Below are positions 1-10,915 of a stretch of 64,000 bases of DNA, piece by piece (position 1 is the first letter of the stretch; each line of letters begins with the position of its first letter). The DNA is from Pohlia nutans (Eukaryota > Streptophyta > Bryopsida > Bryales > Mniaceae). The notes below the pieces were generated by a model that saw only the letters and a list, made by a program, of their open reading frames with translations, was not told the DNA's origin and did not search any database. Made by a program: the position numbers and the translations under genes. The stretch spans positions 27,100,452 to 27,164,451 of the forward strand of contig CM040088.1 in NCBI GenBank assembly GCA_022496805.1. The letters are read 5' to 3'.

Positions 1-2128
1 ATGCAACAAGAGGATAAAAGAGGGGGAGAACAAAAAAAAACCAAAAAATCCAAAATTAAGTATGGAGATTGCTTGACCGTACGTCTGTGGGTCACATTCT
101 GGGTACCAGCGGAAAGCTCTCGTCGAGGAGAGGTTCAATTATCGATGTCGGTCACTTGCTTTTAAACGTATTTCGTGAGGATTTTGGATTAGTGAGTGAT
201 TTTTAACATCATTAATTAAATTGAATTATGAAAAATTAAGTTGGGAATGTATAAAATGTAATTCTTTGCATGGCCGGAAATTAGAAAGCTCTTCGTGAGT
301 GACGGTGCAGCATTTTGTAACTTTTGGATCTATAATGTCAAAATTCTTGATCAAAATTCCCCACCATAAATTGAAATAAAATTATTAACAAATTAATATG
401 AAGATAGAATAAAAAGCAAAAGGGTGACCAAATCACAAGGAACATTGGGCCAACATCACACGGCCGCATTGGTTGTTATTTATATGTTGAACATTACAAA
501 ATTATAATGATCTTTAAATTTCTTTAAAATTTCTCTAAAAATTATAGTGATCTTTGAAAATAACAAATAACAACTTCTTATTTAAGGTGATTTGAAATAA
601 TGATAAAAGAATTTATAGCTCAAATTAAACTTTCTTGTATAATTGAATTGATGTTGAATAGGATTTAAAAACATTCTAGAATAGTGTTCAATACATTGTA
701 CATATCTAAATTTAATTTTAAAAGTTATCATTTGTCAAACTTTGATTATGTTTTTCTTATCACTTTGACCTTGATTATTTTTAGATTTTAGGGTGTTCTA
801 AAAACAAGAATACTATATTACATCATTTAGCATTATTAGAAAGAAGAAAAAACATTCAAAATTTGTATATTGATTTGAAATTCTATATAGCAAATGAAAA
901 AATCTAAATTGAAGTGAGAGAAAACATAACTATGTAGTACATTGAAAAATATGCAAAATGATTACGATAAGAGTTGTCGTTTTATTAGAACAAATAAACA
1001 TCTGTTGAATTTGTAGCTACGTATAAAACCAAAATCATAAAATTCATCAAAATGACAAGATGTCTGCCAAATTCACATCAAGTTTTTTTACAACTTGCCA
1101 AAATGATGAAAAATTACCAATTTTCACACATCTTAATATTATTTGAGTTATTAAGCGTGAGTTTTGGAGGCAATTAGATTTGGTCCTGTGATCAAATTCA
1201 TTCTAAATAAGTCTCAAAATAGTATGGGTCGAGTAAGAAGATCTTGCAAGCCCATGCGAATTTTCACCGCACTATGCTTTTGAAATTGAGTTCTGGAGCA
1301 CAATTGAACATAGGAAATGATTTCAATCATCTTACAAAATTACGTTATTTCGGCAACAAGTTCAACATTGTGCATGAGTTGCTAAGTCAGTGTAATGGAT
1401 ATTCCTAAACTACGAAATTCATGCTTTACACACTAAATTAGGAATTTCTGCATTTGGCCAAGTGCATTGTCCAATAGCCACGACGATGCAAATTTTGCAC
1501 TTTTTTCAAATTTTACTCCTTCAAAATTTCATATATTTTCATATTTTAAATAGCAACAACACATTCACTCATATCAAGTTTGCCACGAATTTAAAAAAAA
1601 TTAAGCATAACGTGCAATATTGTTTTATTACAATTTGATGGAAAATGAAAACAAAACGCTTCTTTTCATATAAAAATGAAGGCACACATTGTACAGTAAA
1701 TAATATTTGTATTATCCTACTACATCAAACGGTTCTCCTCTGAATATTTTCTCGATCTCTACTACTACTCCACTACAACTTCCTCATATGTGTAGTTATC
1801 TTCTTCTTCCTAGCAACGATACTTCCATCCCTTGAAGTCATGGTATAATCCATCAACTCCAAAAGTCATACTATGATCTGCCACTGTCAATTGAACAAAT
1901 CTAAGTCAAACTTCGACTTATTTAATCAAGCAACTACATTCACGAAATCGCTTATATAATTCAAACAAAACCAAGACAAAACTTAAAGGCGAGTATTTCC
2001 TAGAGACTGTATTGTTCTGCATTGCTTTCAAATCACAAAAAGTCGTCGCAAATTCATGTGTTCATTGCACAATATATTAAACTACGCTTTTTATAATTAT
2101 AAATTTTAAAACCCAACATAAAATATGA
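1..2128. other. AT-rich intergenic DNA, no gene seen
   Basis: No reading frame with protein-like composition and no terminal inverted repeats were recognised here. The stretch is AT-rich with short homopolymers. It could hold very old transposon remains. Confidence 0.5.
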
Positions 2129-2930
2129 GTGCCCCTAATTTCTAAAGGTCCTAATATGGTGTTTATCTTTCATAATGCAAAAGTCTAAATCAAATTTAAA
2201 TATGTATGGCAAAACCTACTAAATTTAGAAACTTTTGTTTATAAATTTTGGACCCTAAACATTTAAATTTGGTGCCCCTAACCTCTAGGAACCCTACCAT
2301 GATGTTTGTCATTCGAATTGTGGAAATCTATATCAAATTTGATCATGTATGACAAAATATGCCAAATATAACAGCTATTGACTAAGAATATTGGAACCGA
2401 ACATCAAATTTGGATGCCGCTACTCTCTAAGGAGACCTAACATGGTGTTTTTCTTACAAAGTGCAAAATCCTATATCAAATTTGAACATGTATGTCAAAA
2501 TATACTAAATTTACCAGCTTCTGTCTATAAATTTTGGAACCCAACATCAAATTCGGGTGCACCTAACCTTTGAGGGTCCTAACATAATGTTTGTGTTTCA
2601 AAATGCGGGAATTTGCGTCAAATTTAATCATGTATGGCAGAATCTGCTAAATTTAGCAACTATTGACTATAATTCTCATAACCCAACAACAAACCTGGGT
2701 CCCCCTACCCTCTAAAGCCTCTAACATGATGTTTGTTTTTCAAAATGCCGAAATTTTCGTCAAACTTGAACATGTATGGAAAAATCTACTAAATATAGCA
2801 ACTACTTATTATGAATCTCATAACCGAAAATCAAATTTTGGTGCCCTAACCTTTGGGGGTCCTAACGTAGTGTTTGTGTTTTGAATTTTGGAAACCTACA
2901 TTAAATTTGAGCATGTATGACAAATTAATT
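2129..2930. repeat. Degenerate tandem repeat, ~142-bp period, about six units
   Basis: Each unit carries a version of 'ggtgcccctaacctytagg' followed by 'tggtgtttgt', 'aaatttgaacatgtatg' and 'ataaattttggaaccc'. The landmark recurs near 2129, 2271, 2411, 2553, 2697 and 2839, so the period is 139-144 bp. Units differ at many positions, so the array is old. Small open frames across it are by-products of the repeat. The last unit runs into a TTAA-type transposon end. Confidence 0.8.
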
Positions 2931-3124
2931 TTGAATTTCAAGTTTTGAATTTTTTTACAAGATTATTGGTAATAGCAATCATAGATCTAACTATACGGAC
3001 ATGATATAAAATTCATAATGCACAACTTTTATTCATAAATCAAGTTCAAAATATCCCTAGATTGCATTTTATACTGCATCTTGCAAAACTACCGAATTTG
3101 GAGAGGGCTCTAAGCATTTAGGGG
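2931..3124. mobile_element. End fragment of a TTAA-flanked (piggyBac-like) element
   Basis: The right edge reads GGGCTCTAAGCATTTAGGGG followed by TTAA at 3125-3128. The preceding ~190 bases are an inverted copy of the left end of the full element at 32577-33135: both share the phrases around 'gagagggctc' and 'tattaccaataat' on opposite strands. No left terminus is present, so this is a truncated copy. Confidence 0.65.
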
Positions 3125-3599
3125 TTAAAGGGCTGTGAATTTATTAGGACACAGAAAGAATTGAGCATGATTTTTGACTGCAAGACAAATTCAAGCAACG
3201 ACCAACATACTTTGAATCAACAAATTTGGAATTTCTTAAAATTAGTTTCGAATTTCTGAAGTTGAAATGACACGGGTTCTAAAGTAGTGCTCATCAGCAT
3301 TGGTACATTCAATATTTCAAAATGCTCACGGAGGAAACTAAGAGGTCCTACTGTGAGAGCAAACGTTGGGAGCCTTTTTCGGCCCGGGTAGTGTCCGGGT
3401 CCCAAGCTGCCCGTGTCAACCACCGCGGCTAGACGTGCGGCCCAAGGCAGGTTCCTCAAATCTACCATTGGACTAGGCAAAGGGGTATATCTTCTAGGAG
3501 CTTTATGATTTGAAAAACCCATTTGTGATTGGAATTTGGACGTGTCGCTAAAATGAAGCCTTCTGCTGAGCGTTCTGTCGTCGGATGGATTCATCATAT

Positions 3600-3930
3600 T
3601 TTCCATTAGTATTTTTATATTAACTTTACAAGATTTTTTCTCGTAATTCTTTTCAGAATTACAAATTAACACAATTTTTTTATATTGTAATGAAATTGGA
3701 ATAACATGCGCTACTAGATGGTATGGTTTCCATTCTTTGATTTTTTTTATTGTGGAAAATCATGTTTAAGGTCTCACTTTTTGAATTAAGAATGAAACTT
3801 CACGTAAACCAATGGTTTTTTTCTTCAGAAAAACACATCTTATTTTGAGACCCATAGCCTACAAATGATAGTCAATTAGCACATGAACCAACAGAAATTT
3901 GGATGGATGAAAAATTGTACAAGATGTAGT
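3600..3930. mobile_element. Internal fragment of a TTAA-flanked element
   Basis: The stretch resembles about 39900-40240, inside the full TTAA element at 39741-40280, and the reverse complement of the element at 43528-44068. Shared blocks include 'gaaattggaataacatgc', 'aaaatcatgtttaag' and 'ctcactttttgaa'. Neither terminus is preserved. Confidence 0.6.
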
Positions 3931-5389
3931 GTTGAGAAAGGTTGCCATTCGTTCATCGCAATTGCGTCAAAGGGTTTACTTAAACGTCATGCCATTTTTC
4001 TCATTTTTGGTCATAGGTCATTCTCACAACTTTCATTTCATTCTTTTGAGAATTTATTTTTTGAACATCATAGACTGCATCAACTTGAAGCTCAATAAGT
4101 GATTTTTTAATATGTGATTTGGTCCAATGAGCGATTCTTCATTGCTCCAAAGTAGCCATCAAAAAGTGCCCATGAGACCTTTTTCTCCAATTTGAATGAC
4201 TAGATGAACCTACAATTGGAAATTCATTACAACAAAACAATAAAATATTCATTTGACACACTTTGGAAAAAAAATTAACAACATGAATGGACAAAACGTC
4301 GTGGAATTATGGATGATCAAAGTTTAGTAGACTTGACATATGCTAATTTATGATGTGGATATCTCACTTAAAATTGATTATTTTCAAAAATAAACATCAT
4401 TGTGAACACCAAAACCAAAAACAATTATGTAAGTAATTCCCTGAATTCATCGAGATAACATTTCTTCTCCATTGCTATATAGTCATCGTCAAGTCAATAA
4501 CCATTGACCATCTGTAATTCCACAAGAATTTGTACGATCATGATTCTTTTTTCAAAGTGTACCAAATGAATAGTTCTTTATATTACTTTTAAAATTTCTA
4601 ATTTTAGGTTCATCATGTAAACAAAATTGAAGAAAAGCAAAAGAAGAAAAATAAAAGTTCCAAGAGCACTCTTTGATGATTATCTTTGGAGCGTTGAAAC
4701 TTGAAACGCTTTTTGATGATTTTACTATTCTTCTAAAAGTTACATAATGAAAGGCGAAGATTGTAATTGAAGATGTAATTGTAAATTTGAATTGCAAACG
4801 TATTGTTGAGTAGAAAATTTAAGGTGGGATGGAAATTGCTCGTTTGGGCAACGGGGAAGAGATTGAAAGAAGACATGGCGAAGGCAAATGAATTATGTTG
4901 CTTCAATAATCTAAACTTCCCAATTTCATACAAACCCTTAGGAACTAAAATATTCAATTAGACTTATCATTAAAAGACAAAATGATCATTTGCAAAGTGA
5001 ACACAAAAACCCTCGGAAAATGCACGGAAGGGTATGAGAAAGAGCTTCTTTTCTCAAAACTAGTGAAACGTTCAGCTCACTACGATGGCTCTTCCAAAGG
5101 TTCCACAACTTTGTTTTCATACATTCACTAATGCCTTTGCGAAGGGAATATCATTAGTTCAAGGGTTCACTCTTTTCAATTTTTGAGACTTCACTCATCC
5201 AAACATCTAGCTTGTTAAATCTTGTTTTAATTTATTAAAGTTCTCTATAATTCTAATTTTATTTTGGAATATTTTTTAGCTCTCAATTTTGTGTAAGCCG
5301 TTTTGGATTCCATCGTCTCTTAGCACAAACATGTTTCATAGATGCAAACTTATATATGGACGAGAACACTATGTAGCAAATTCCCGGGT
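3931..5389. other. Intergenic DNA, no gene seen
   Basis: Only short low-complexity open frames are present. No terminal repeats, splice-linked coding blocks or RNA-like structures were recognised. Confidence 0.4.
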
Positions 5390-5550
5390 GGAGTTTAACT
5401 CGGATTGCCATAATTCAAATTGGGTTGGAAAGTAAACTTGATGTAGTATTTTAAAATATTTTTTATTTTTTCAAAAAAAGATTTTTTTGTTTCGGGCAGC
5501 CCGTTTTTTTCGGGTTGCGACCAGAAAATGGTCGCTCGGGAGCTTAGGGG
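5390..5550. repeat. Dispersed repeat, second copy at about 41730-41870
   Basis: The text around 'aactcggattgccataattc' and the following T-rich run with 'ttcgggcagcccg' recurs at 41730-41870. It ends in GCTTAGGGG followed by TTAA (5551-5554), which looks like another TTAA-element terminus. Confidence 0.55.
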
Positions 5551-5869
5551 TTAATAGGTCTATCGCTTTTGAATGGTTATGTCGTATCTTCCAAATAGTT
5601 AATGTGCTCGATGCAATGGCTTGCAACCGAAAATATTGATGTAGAACCTTCTTTTGAAATTCTGCATTATTCCTCTTGCTACGCAAATAGTCGATGAGGT
5701 TCAAAAAATTTGTACCAATGTGGTCTTCATCCCATTTTTTTATGCAGAATTTCGAAAGAATTTCGAAAGAAGGTTCTACATCAATATTTTCAGTTGCAAG
5801 CCATTGGATCGAGCACATTAACTATTTGGAAGATACGACATAACCATTCAAAAGCGATAGACCTATTAA
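5551..5869. repeat. Long inverted duplication (117-bp and 128-bp arms, 74-bp spacer)
   Basis: The left arm (5551-5667) is an almost exact reverse complement of the right arm (5742-5869). The right arm has an extra copy of the 11-bp motif 'tttcgaaagaa', which explains the length difference. A transcript across the pair would fold into a long hairpin. The outer end coincides with the TTAA terminus at 5551. The arms carry the coding-like sequence described in the next entry, so this is an inverted partial duplication of that sequence rather than an ordinary MITE. Confidence 0.85.
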
Positions 5870-6003
5870 ACGTTATCAAAGATGCAGACAAGGAGATACT
5901 TTTGGAATCTGGATTTTGGGTAGTGCAGGATGAAAGAAACGTTTCTGAACAAAACAAATATAATAATCTTGCAGTACCCAAAATCTTAGTACAATTCAAT
6001 TAA
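5742..6003 (+). pseudogene. Possible coding fragment, family unknown
   Basis: An open frame without low complexity runs from the right arm to a stop at 6001-6003 and ends ...AVPKILVQFN. The mirror copy in the left arm, read on the minus strand, keeps the same peptide core (KVLHQYFxLQAI, then SSTLTIWKIRHNHSKAIDLL). On its upstream side it continues as ...NFLNLIDYLRSKRNNAEF. The shared core suggests one ancestral exon, part of which was copied in inverted orientation. The opposite strand of the right arm is also open, so strand choice is uncertain. I do not recognise the family. Confidence 0.3.
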
Positions 6004-6156
6004 AAAATATTTAAAAAATATATTCAACATAGCAACCACGTTTACAAGATGTAAGAATGAAAATTAGTTAATTTCAAAATAAAACAAAAGTATATAAAAC
6101 TGTAATTTCAAAATAAAATAAAATATATTAAAACAAACCTTATAGTGCTTTGACTT

Positions 6157-7000
6157 TCAAATATGGAGGTCACCTGCCTTGTGAATCGATCGATTTGTGG
6201 CATTGAGGTAGCGGCGGCAAGGCTTGCAAAAGTGCAACCCTTCAACACTAACATCTAAGTGTACATTTTTTGCACACTTTTTATGTTCTTTTGTTTCAAA
6301 ATGTGTTACACTTTGGTTTGGGGGGAACCTTTGGTGGCAAGTTAGGCAGGAGAAATTGCCATCATCGTATTGTATAACTTCATCCTATATACAAAAAAAA
6401 TGTTTGTTAATATATTTAAATAAATTAAAATACACAATAAAAAAAAATCAAAGAACTTAATGTTATATTCAAGTGAGAATTCTTTATACTCTTATTTATC
6501 AACTTAAAATCATTTTAACGTTCTAATTCTTTTTTATGGATAATTTGTACATAGATGTAGAAATTTGTTCATTCCTTTTTCATTAAATAATTGCTAAATA
6601 ATTTTCAAATTCGTTTGAAAGTTTGAATTCTTTTTAAATGCTCAAAGTGCAAAAATGTGCACCAAAATTTAGTTAGTTTACCAAAAGGACTTGGTGGACA
6701 GTACCAGAAAAAAATTTAAATGCCCCATTATTTACTAACTATATGATTGAAAAGTACAACAATGAAGCTATTAATTGTTTATATTAAGTGAAATTTTGAT
6801 TTATTGAAATTAGAGTAGAAAACCAGTTTATGAAATTAGACAAATAACACTTTATTATTTCACAAAATATAACCATCGTACTATAGACATATATGTTATT
6901 AATAAAACACTGAATAAAATCCAATAAATTTAAGAAAACAAATAGAACCAAAAAAAATTCAAATAATATATACCTTAAGGATAACACTCCGTTCATCCAT
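6157..7000 (-). CDS. Small two-exon protein with two U1-like C2H2 zinc fingers
   Basis: Modelled as exon 1 7000-6974 and exon 2 6384-6157. Exon 1 starts at an ATG and encodes MDERSVILK. The donor is AAG|GTATAT and the acceptor is TTTGTATATAG|GATGAAG. The exons are 27 and 228 nt, both multiples of three, giving 84 aa plus TGA. After DEVIQYDDGN come two similar modules: finger 1 FSCLTCHQRF...THFETKEH (C-x2-C-x11-H-x5-H) and finger 2 LHFCKPCRRYLNA...IHKAGDLH (C-x2-C-x10-H-x5-H). This spacing matches U1/matrin-type fingers that bind RNA or DNA, but the specific function is unknown. A CAG|GTGACC site near the 3' end could be a further donor, which would remove the last histidine and imply more exons downstream. 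It could be a young gene, a transposon-derived DNA-binding module or a gene remnant. No promoter was identified. Confidence 0.55.
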
Positions 7001-7119
7001 GATGTATTAAGTGGAAGGTCCTCTAATTTCAACTTAAATTGAACTGCAGAAGAATAATAATAATATTAAATAATAAAAAAATCTAAAGTATTTTAATGTT
7101 CAAACGATGTAGACAAAGT

Positions 7120-7413
7120 ACAACATAAACCAAAATCACGACGACTAATTTGGACTACATGCACAATGATTATGGAAAAGATAACGGAAGCGAGAACCTC
7201 ACTTCCGATGTCCAATCTACAACAATGTGTGTAAGTAGCAAAATTCACAGTTTCACACAAGGCACAACACAACATGAACCAAAATCACAACGATTAATTT
7301 AGACTACATGCACAATGATTATGGAAAAGATAACGGAAGCGAGAACCTCACTTCCCATGTCCAATCCACAACGTACACATGTGTGTATGTAGTCAAATTC
7401 ACAATTTCACACA
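7120..7413. repeat. Tandem duplication of ~147 bp upstream of the zinc-finger gene
   Basis: Two diverged copies (about 7120-7266 and 7267-7413) each contain 'ccaaaatcac', 'gactacatgcacaatgatta', 'aaagataacggaagcgagaa' and 'ttcacacaa'. They lie about 120-410 bp upstream of the start of the minus-strand zinc-finger gene, so they may contain promoter or 5' UTR sequence. Short open frames across them are probably not coding. Confidence 0.75.
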
Positions 7414-8272
7414 AAGCCCAACCCAAACCGAATTCATTGAACATTAAAAAACTATATTCACAACGAGTTCTTACCTACGCAATGAGTGTGCAAGGAGTAA
7501 TGAGAGCGAGAGTGTAAATTATGTTCTCTTTTTATCAATTTATAGAGTCTCAAAAAAGCAAAAGTGCAACTAAAATTAAAAGCACACCAAGTTATAAAGT
7601 TAATGGTACCAATTTTGGTTGTACTTTTGCTTTTTTATTTTTAATTTACATTAAACTTAATTTTTTGTTTTTAAATTTACAACTTCTACTGCAAAAACAA
7701 GAATAAATTTACTTTTTGACCAAATCTTTTAAAAATATTCAAATTCTCACGGGGGCGTTTTGATAGTATAGGCTGGTTAAAAACTAGTCAAAAGTGATGA
7801 AATTTTCGAAAATATGAATTTCAAAAAATTCAAGTTAATTTTTTGTACATGATGAATGTAGAAGAGTTTAAAGTTTCTTGTGGCTTTGTAGCAGTTAAGT
7901 CGTAGCTTGTGAATGAAGCAAGCGGTGTGGTTGTGTTTACTATAGATGGTCTTTCGTGAACTGGGTTGAGAGGTTCATGTCTCTCACGCTTACTAGGAGG
8001 AAGAGCTAGAATTAGTTAGTCTGGGTTCACGTACCTGGGTCAGGTTCAGTTCGATCACGCTACATGATAGTTGCGTGTACTGGAAAAGGAATCTATGCAA
8101 AATTAGTACAAAACTGGGTCTAATGATAAAATTATCAAACTGTAATGCCAAGCACACACGCACCTTTCCCAGACAGCCAACCTTGGGAATGTCGAGTAGG
8201 TGTATCAAGAAATAATCAAAATTGTTCAGTAGCTAAAAAATGCTTCGATTGTTCGACCGGGACTGTTGACAA
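7414..8272. other. Intergenic DNA, no gene seen
   Basis: No supported coding block or transposon terminus was recognised between the tandem duplication and the LINE target site. Confidence 0.4.
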
Positions 8273-8286
8273 TACCTTTGTTTTTT

Positions 8287-9351
8287 GGAAGTGGCAGTGC
8301 TTCCCTGATCTCCGGTCAGGTCCGCAAGGTCCGGGTCGTAGATATCGAGCGTAGACAGCGCCGGGTCAAGGCCGAGCTCTATTACGGCCGCATTGACCTC
8401 TTGGATTTCGACCCCAGTCTGGTCAAATATCACGACAACATTAGCTTTATATCATATACGACGAAGGCTGGTCGAGCGATCCTCAAGAAACATCACCAGG
8501 TCCCCAACTTGGCCAGAAAGTGGGCTGGTGTCCTACCCGATCACCACCACTTCCGCTGGACCACGGTTTGGTCCAAGGGGCGTGTAATTAACGAGGCTGG
8601 ATTCCTATGGAGTGCTTGGAACAAGGCCCTTACTGTCAACGATTGGCGTGGTCAGTTCAATTCGGGGCTGTCGAAACGATTCTCCATCGCTTTTGGGAAT
8701 GCGATTTCGCTCAGAAGGCGTGGCATTGGGCCACCCATGTACTCAACTTGATTGCAGGGACTGTCCAGCCAGCCCGAGGCCCTTGGCGGCAGTTCAATTG
8801 GAAGCAGACAATATTCAGTGCCAGAATCCCCCGCAGGTTCAAGAGCCTCGGGTTCATCTGGTCCTCATTGCGAGGGGTGGTCCTCTGGACCATTTGGATC
8901 AGTAGAAATGATGTTGTGTTCAATGGGATTATCTGGCCTGATCACAAGATGTACCAGAAAATCTGGCTTGGGCTCCTGGATTATGGTCGTGTAGCCTGGC
9001 AGAAAGTTCAGCGACGCGCCCGGAAGCAACCTGCCATGGCTGAGCATCTGAAGACCGTTTTTATTAGGTAGTGGTGTAGAAACAACATTTTAGCTTCATA
9101 CTCTCCCCTTGAGGACAAAGTCAAATGGGCGCTCGCAGCCTTGCAGGGCCTCTTGACTCCTACAGTCCTCTGTTTAGGGTTTTATACAGTTACAATCTTA
9201 CTTCTAGCTAGGCTCGGAGTCCAACGTGTCTCCTTCTAGTTCGGTCCTGCGTCGGGTTCTTGCCCTGGCCAGTTTTCGGCTGGGGGTCATCTTGTTTCCT
9301 TTTTTTTTTCTCTGCAATTGAGTTTTCAATTTGTTTCAAAAAAAAAAAAAG
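8287..9351 (+). mobile_element. 5'-truncated LINE insertion (RT C-terminal region) with 14-bp target duplication
   Basis: The 14-bp sequence TACCTTTGTTTTTT occurs at 8273-8286 and again at 9352-9365, just after an A tract, as expected of target-primed reverse transcription. Inside is the C-terminal part of a LINE polyprotein: ...HHHFRWTTVWSKGRVINEAG, then NDWRGQF, then ETILHRFWECDFAQ, VVLWTIWISRNDVVFNG and IWLGLLDYGRVAW, ending at TAG near 9069-9071. The frame shifts near 8670. The CxxC half of the zinc motif seen in the 55-kb relative (CRVC...HRFWEC) is deleted, so this copy is dead. About 280 bp of 3' UTR precede the A tract. Confidence 0.88.
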
Positions 9352-9554
9352 TACCTTTGTTTTTTAGTGTCGACCTTCCTAGGGCCTGTATAAGGTAACT
9401 ATCAATGTCTAAAAGCGACCATTTCCGTAAAGTGTCCATAGGTCAATCTTTCATAAATGCATATAATTTATTCTTGTGTTCTTTGTTAAGGTTATATATT
9501 TTTGGGATGATAAGTTGGATCCTTGGTGTATTGTGAAGAGACATGTGAGGGAGC

Positions 9555-10430
9555 ATGGAGGCTCTTCCCGCGAGCATGGAGGGTCCTGTTGCAGAACCTG
9601 CTACACCTAACCTACCCACCTTGCAACAGGTGCAACGACGTCAAAACCAGAGGAATGAGAGGAACGTTGTGCAACGGACAGATGAGAAGGTACTGCGTGG
9701 TAGAGTGCGCAGATTGGCGGACATTTTACTTGCAGAGTGTCATCAAAAATGGGTGAAACAGAAGAAGTCCAAGAATGTGCAAGAGATTTTTAGGGTTTTG
9801 AGCAAAGCTTTTCCTGGAGGTGATTGGAATTGGGATGACATATTGAAGGGTTTAGAGGCGCGGCAGCGTAATCGTTGCTCCAAATTTCGGGCCATCGTGC
9901 GTATAGGAGGTTCGACACTCTTCTTTTACTCTAAACTTTAATGAATTATCTTTAGGTTTGATTGTTTGATGTTTAAGGTTTTCTTTAAGAATTGCAATTG
10001 TATTTTGAACAGAGAAGAGTATTCCAGTTGATTATCCCGACAAGAGCTGTAGGTTTTTTGTCAAGGAAGCTACGCAACACATGGCTCATCCTGACTGGAA
10101 TGCCAGTCAAAAGAAAGCTGCAGCAGCACGGCGGGGGAAGAATTGATGGGGCAGTGGTGACATAAGTGGCTTTCAGAAACGATTTGTAAGTTCATTGTGA
10201 ATATCGCAAAATTCCATATTACTTCTCATAATGTTGCTTGCTATCTGAATTGAGTGTGTATGGGCTTGCAGAAAGAGAAGCATGGTGTGGAGGCACCATT
10301 TGAATATCTGCAACGCATTCGAGCAGTCGGCATGCCACAGTTTCTTTAGGAGTTTGACAGGCTAGGTTTGGGAAATGTCCACAGCGAAGAGGATGATGAA
10401 TCTGAGCACGATTCATCGACCTCAACGTAG
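9555..10430 (+). pseudogene. Three-exon gene of unknown family broken by two nonsense codons
   Basis: Exons 9555-9900, 10013-10185 and 10272-10430 join in phase. Splice sites are GTGC|GTATAG, GAACAG|AGAAG, TTT|GTAAGT and TTGCAG|AAAG. The spliced frame has about 224 codons, with a basic middle region (KWVKQKKSKNVQEIF), a FRAIVQKSIPVDYPDKSCRF stretch and an acidic tail (EEDDESEHDSSTST). Two in-frame stops occur inside conserved-looking sequence: TGA at 10144-10146 directly before TGG, and TAG at 10347-10349 in the context MPQFL*EFDRLG. Either could arise by one substitution. All splice sites survive, so decay is recent or the stops are read through or edited. No known family was recognised. It could be a host gene or a passenger of a DNA transposon. 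Confidence 0.6.
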
Positions 10431-10915
10431 GGCACGTTAGTGTGAGTCATGTTGTTTCATTGCATTGTGCATTGAAGGTTGTGCATCGCAACTTTGATTT
10501 TAAATTTGGTCATTTCAAAATTATTGGTTTGTTTTAATTTGTTCTTAGGTATTTGTTTAAGATGATGCACGGTGTCTTCGGCCCCCTTCTTTGAATAATT
10601 TGGTTCGATGATAATTTGTGTTGAATGATGTGCTATATTATAGTGTCTTCATCGTTCGGTTCGATTTCTGCTTCAAAGTGCAGAGAAAGCTCCAGAGTTT
10701 GCATGCTTGGTTGTAGTTAGTTGGGATGACCATTTTCTCTCACTTGACTGAAGAAATGGCTCTTCTTATCTGCCATGCATGAGGAGCTCAAAAATGTAAT
10801 GGTCAATACCGAGCACTTTGGGTGAGAAGATGTTATCCTTAAGCTCCAATTTAAAAAATCGACGTAGTGAGAATTTTTCTACCTCACAATTTGCATACTT
10901 GCCACATTCACGCAG

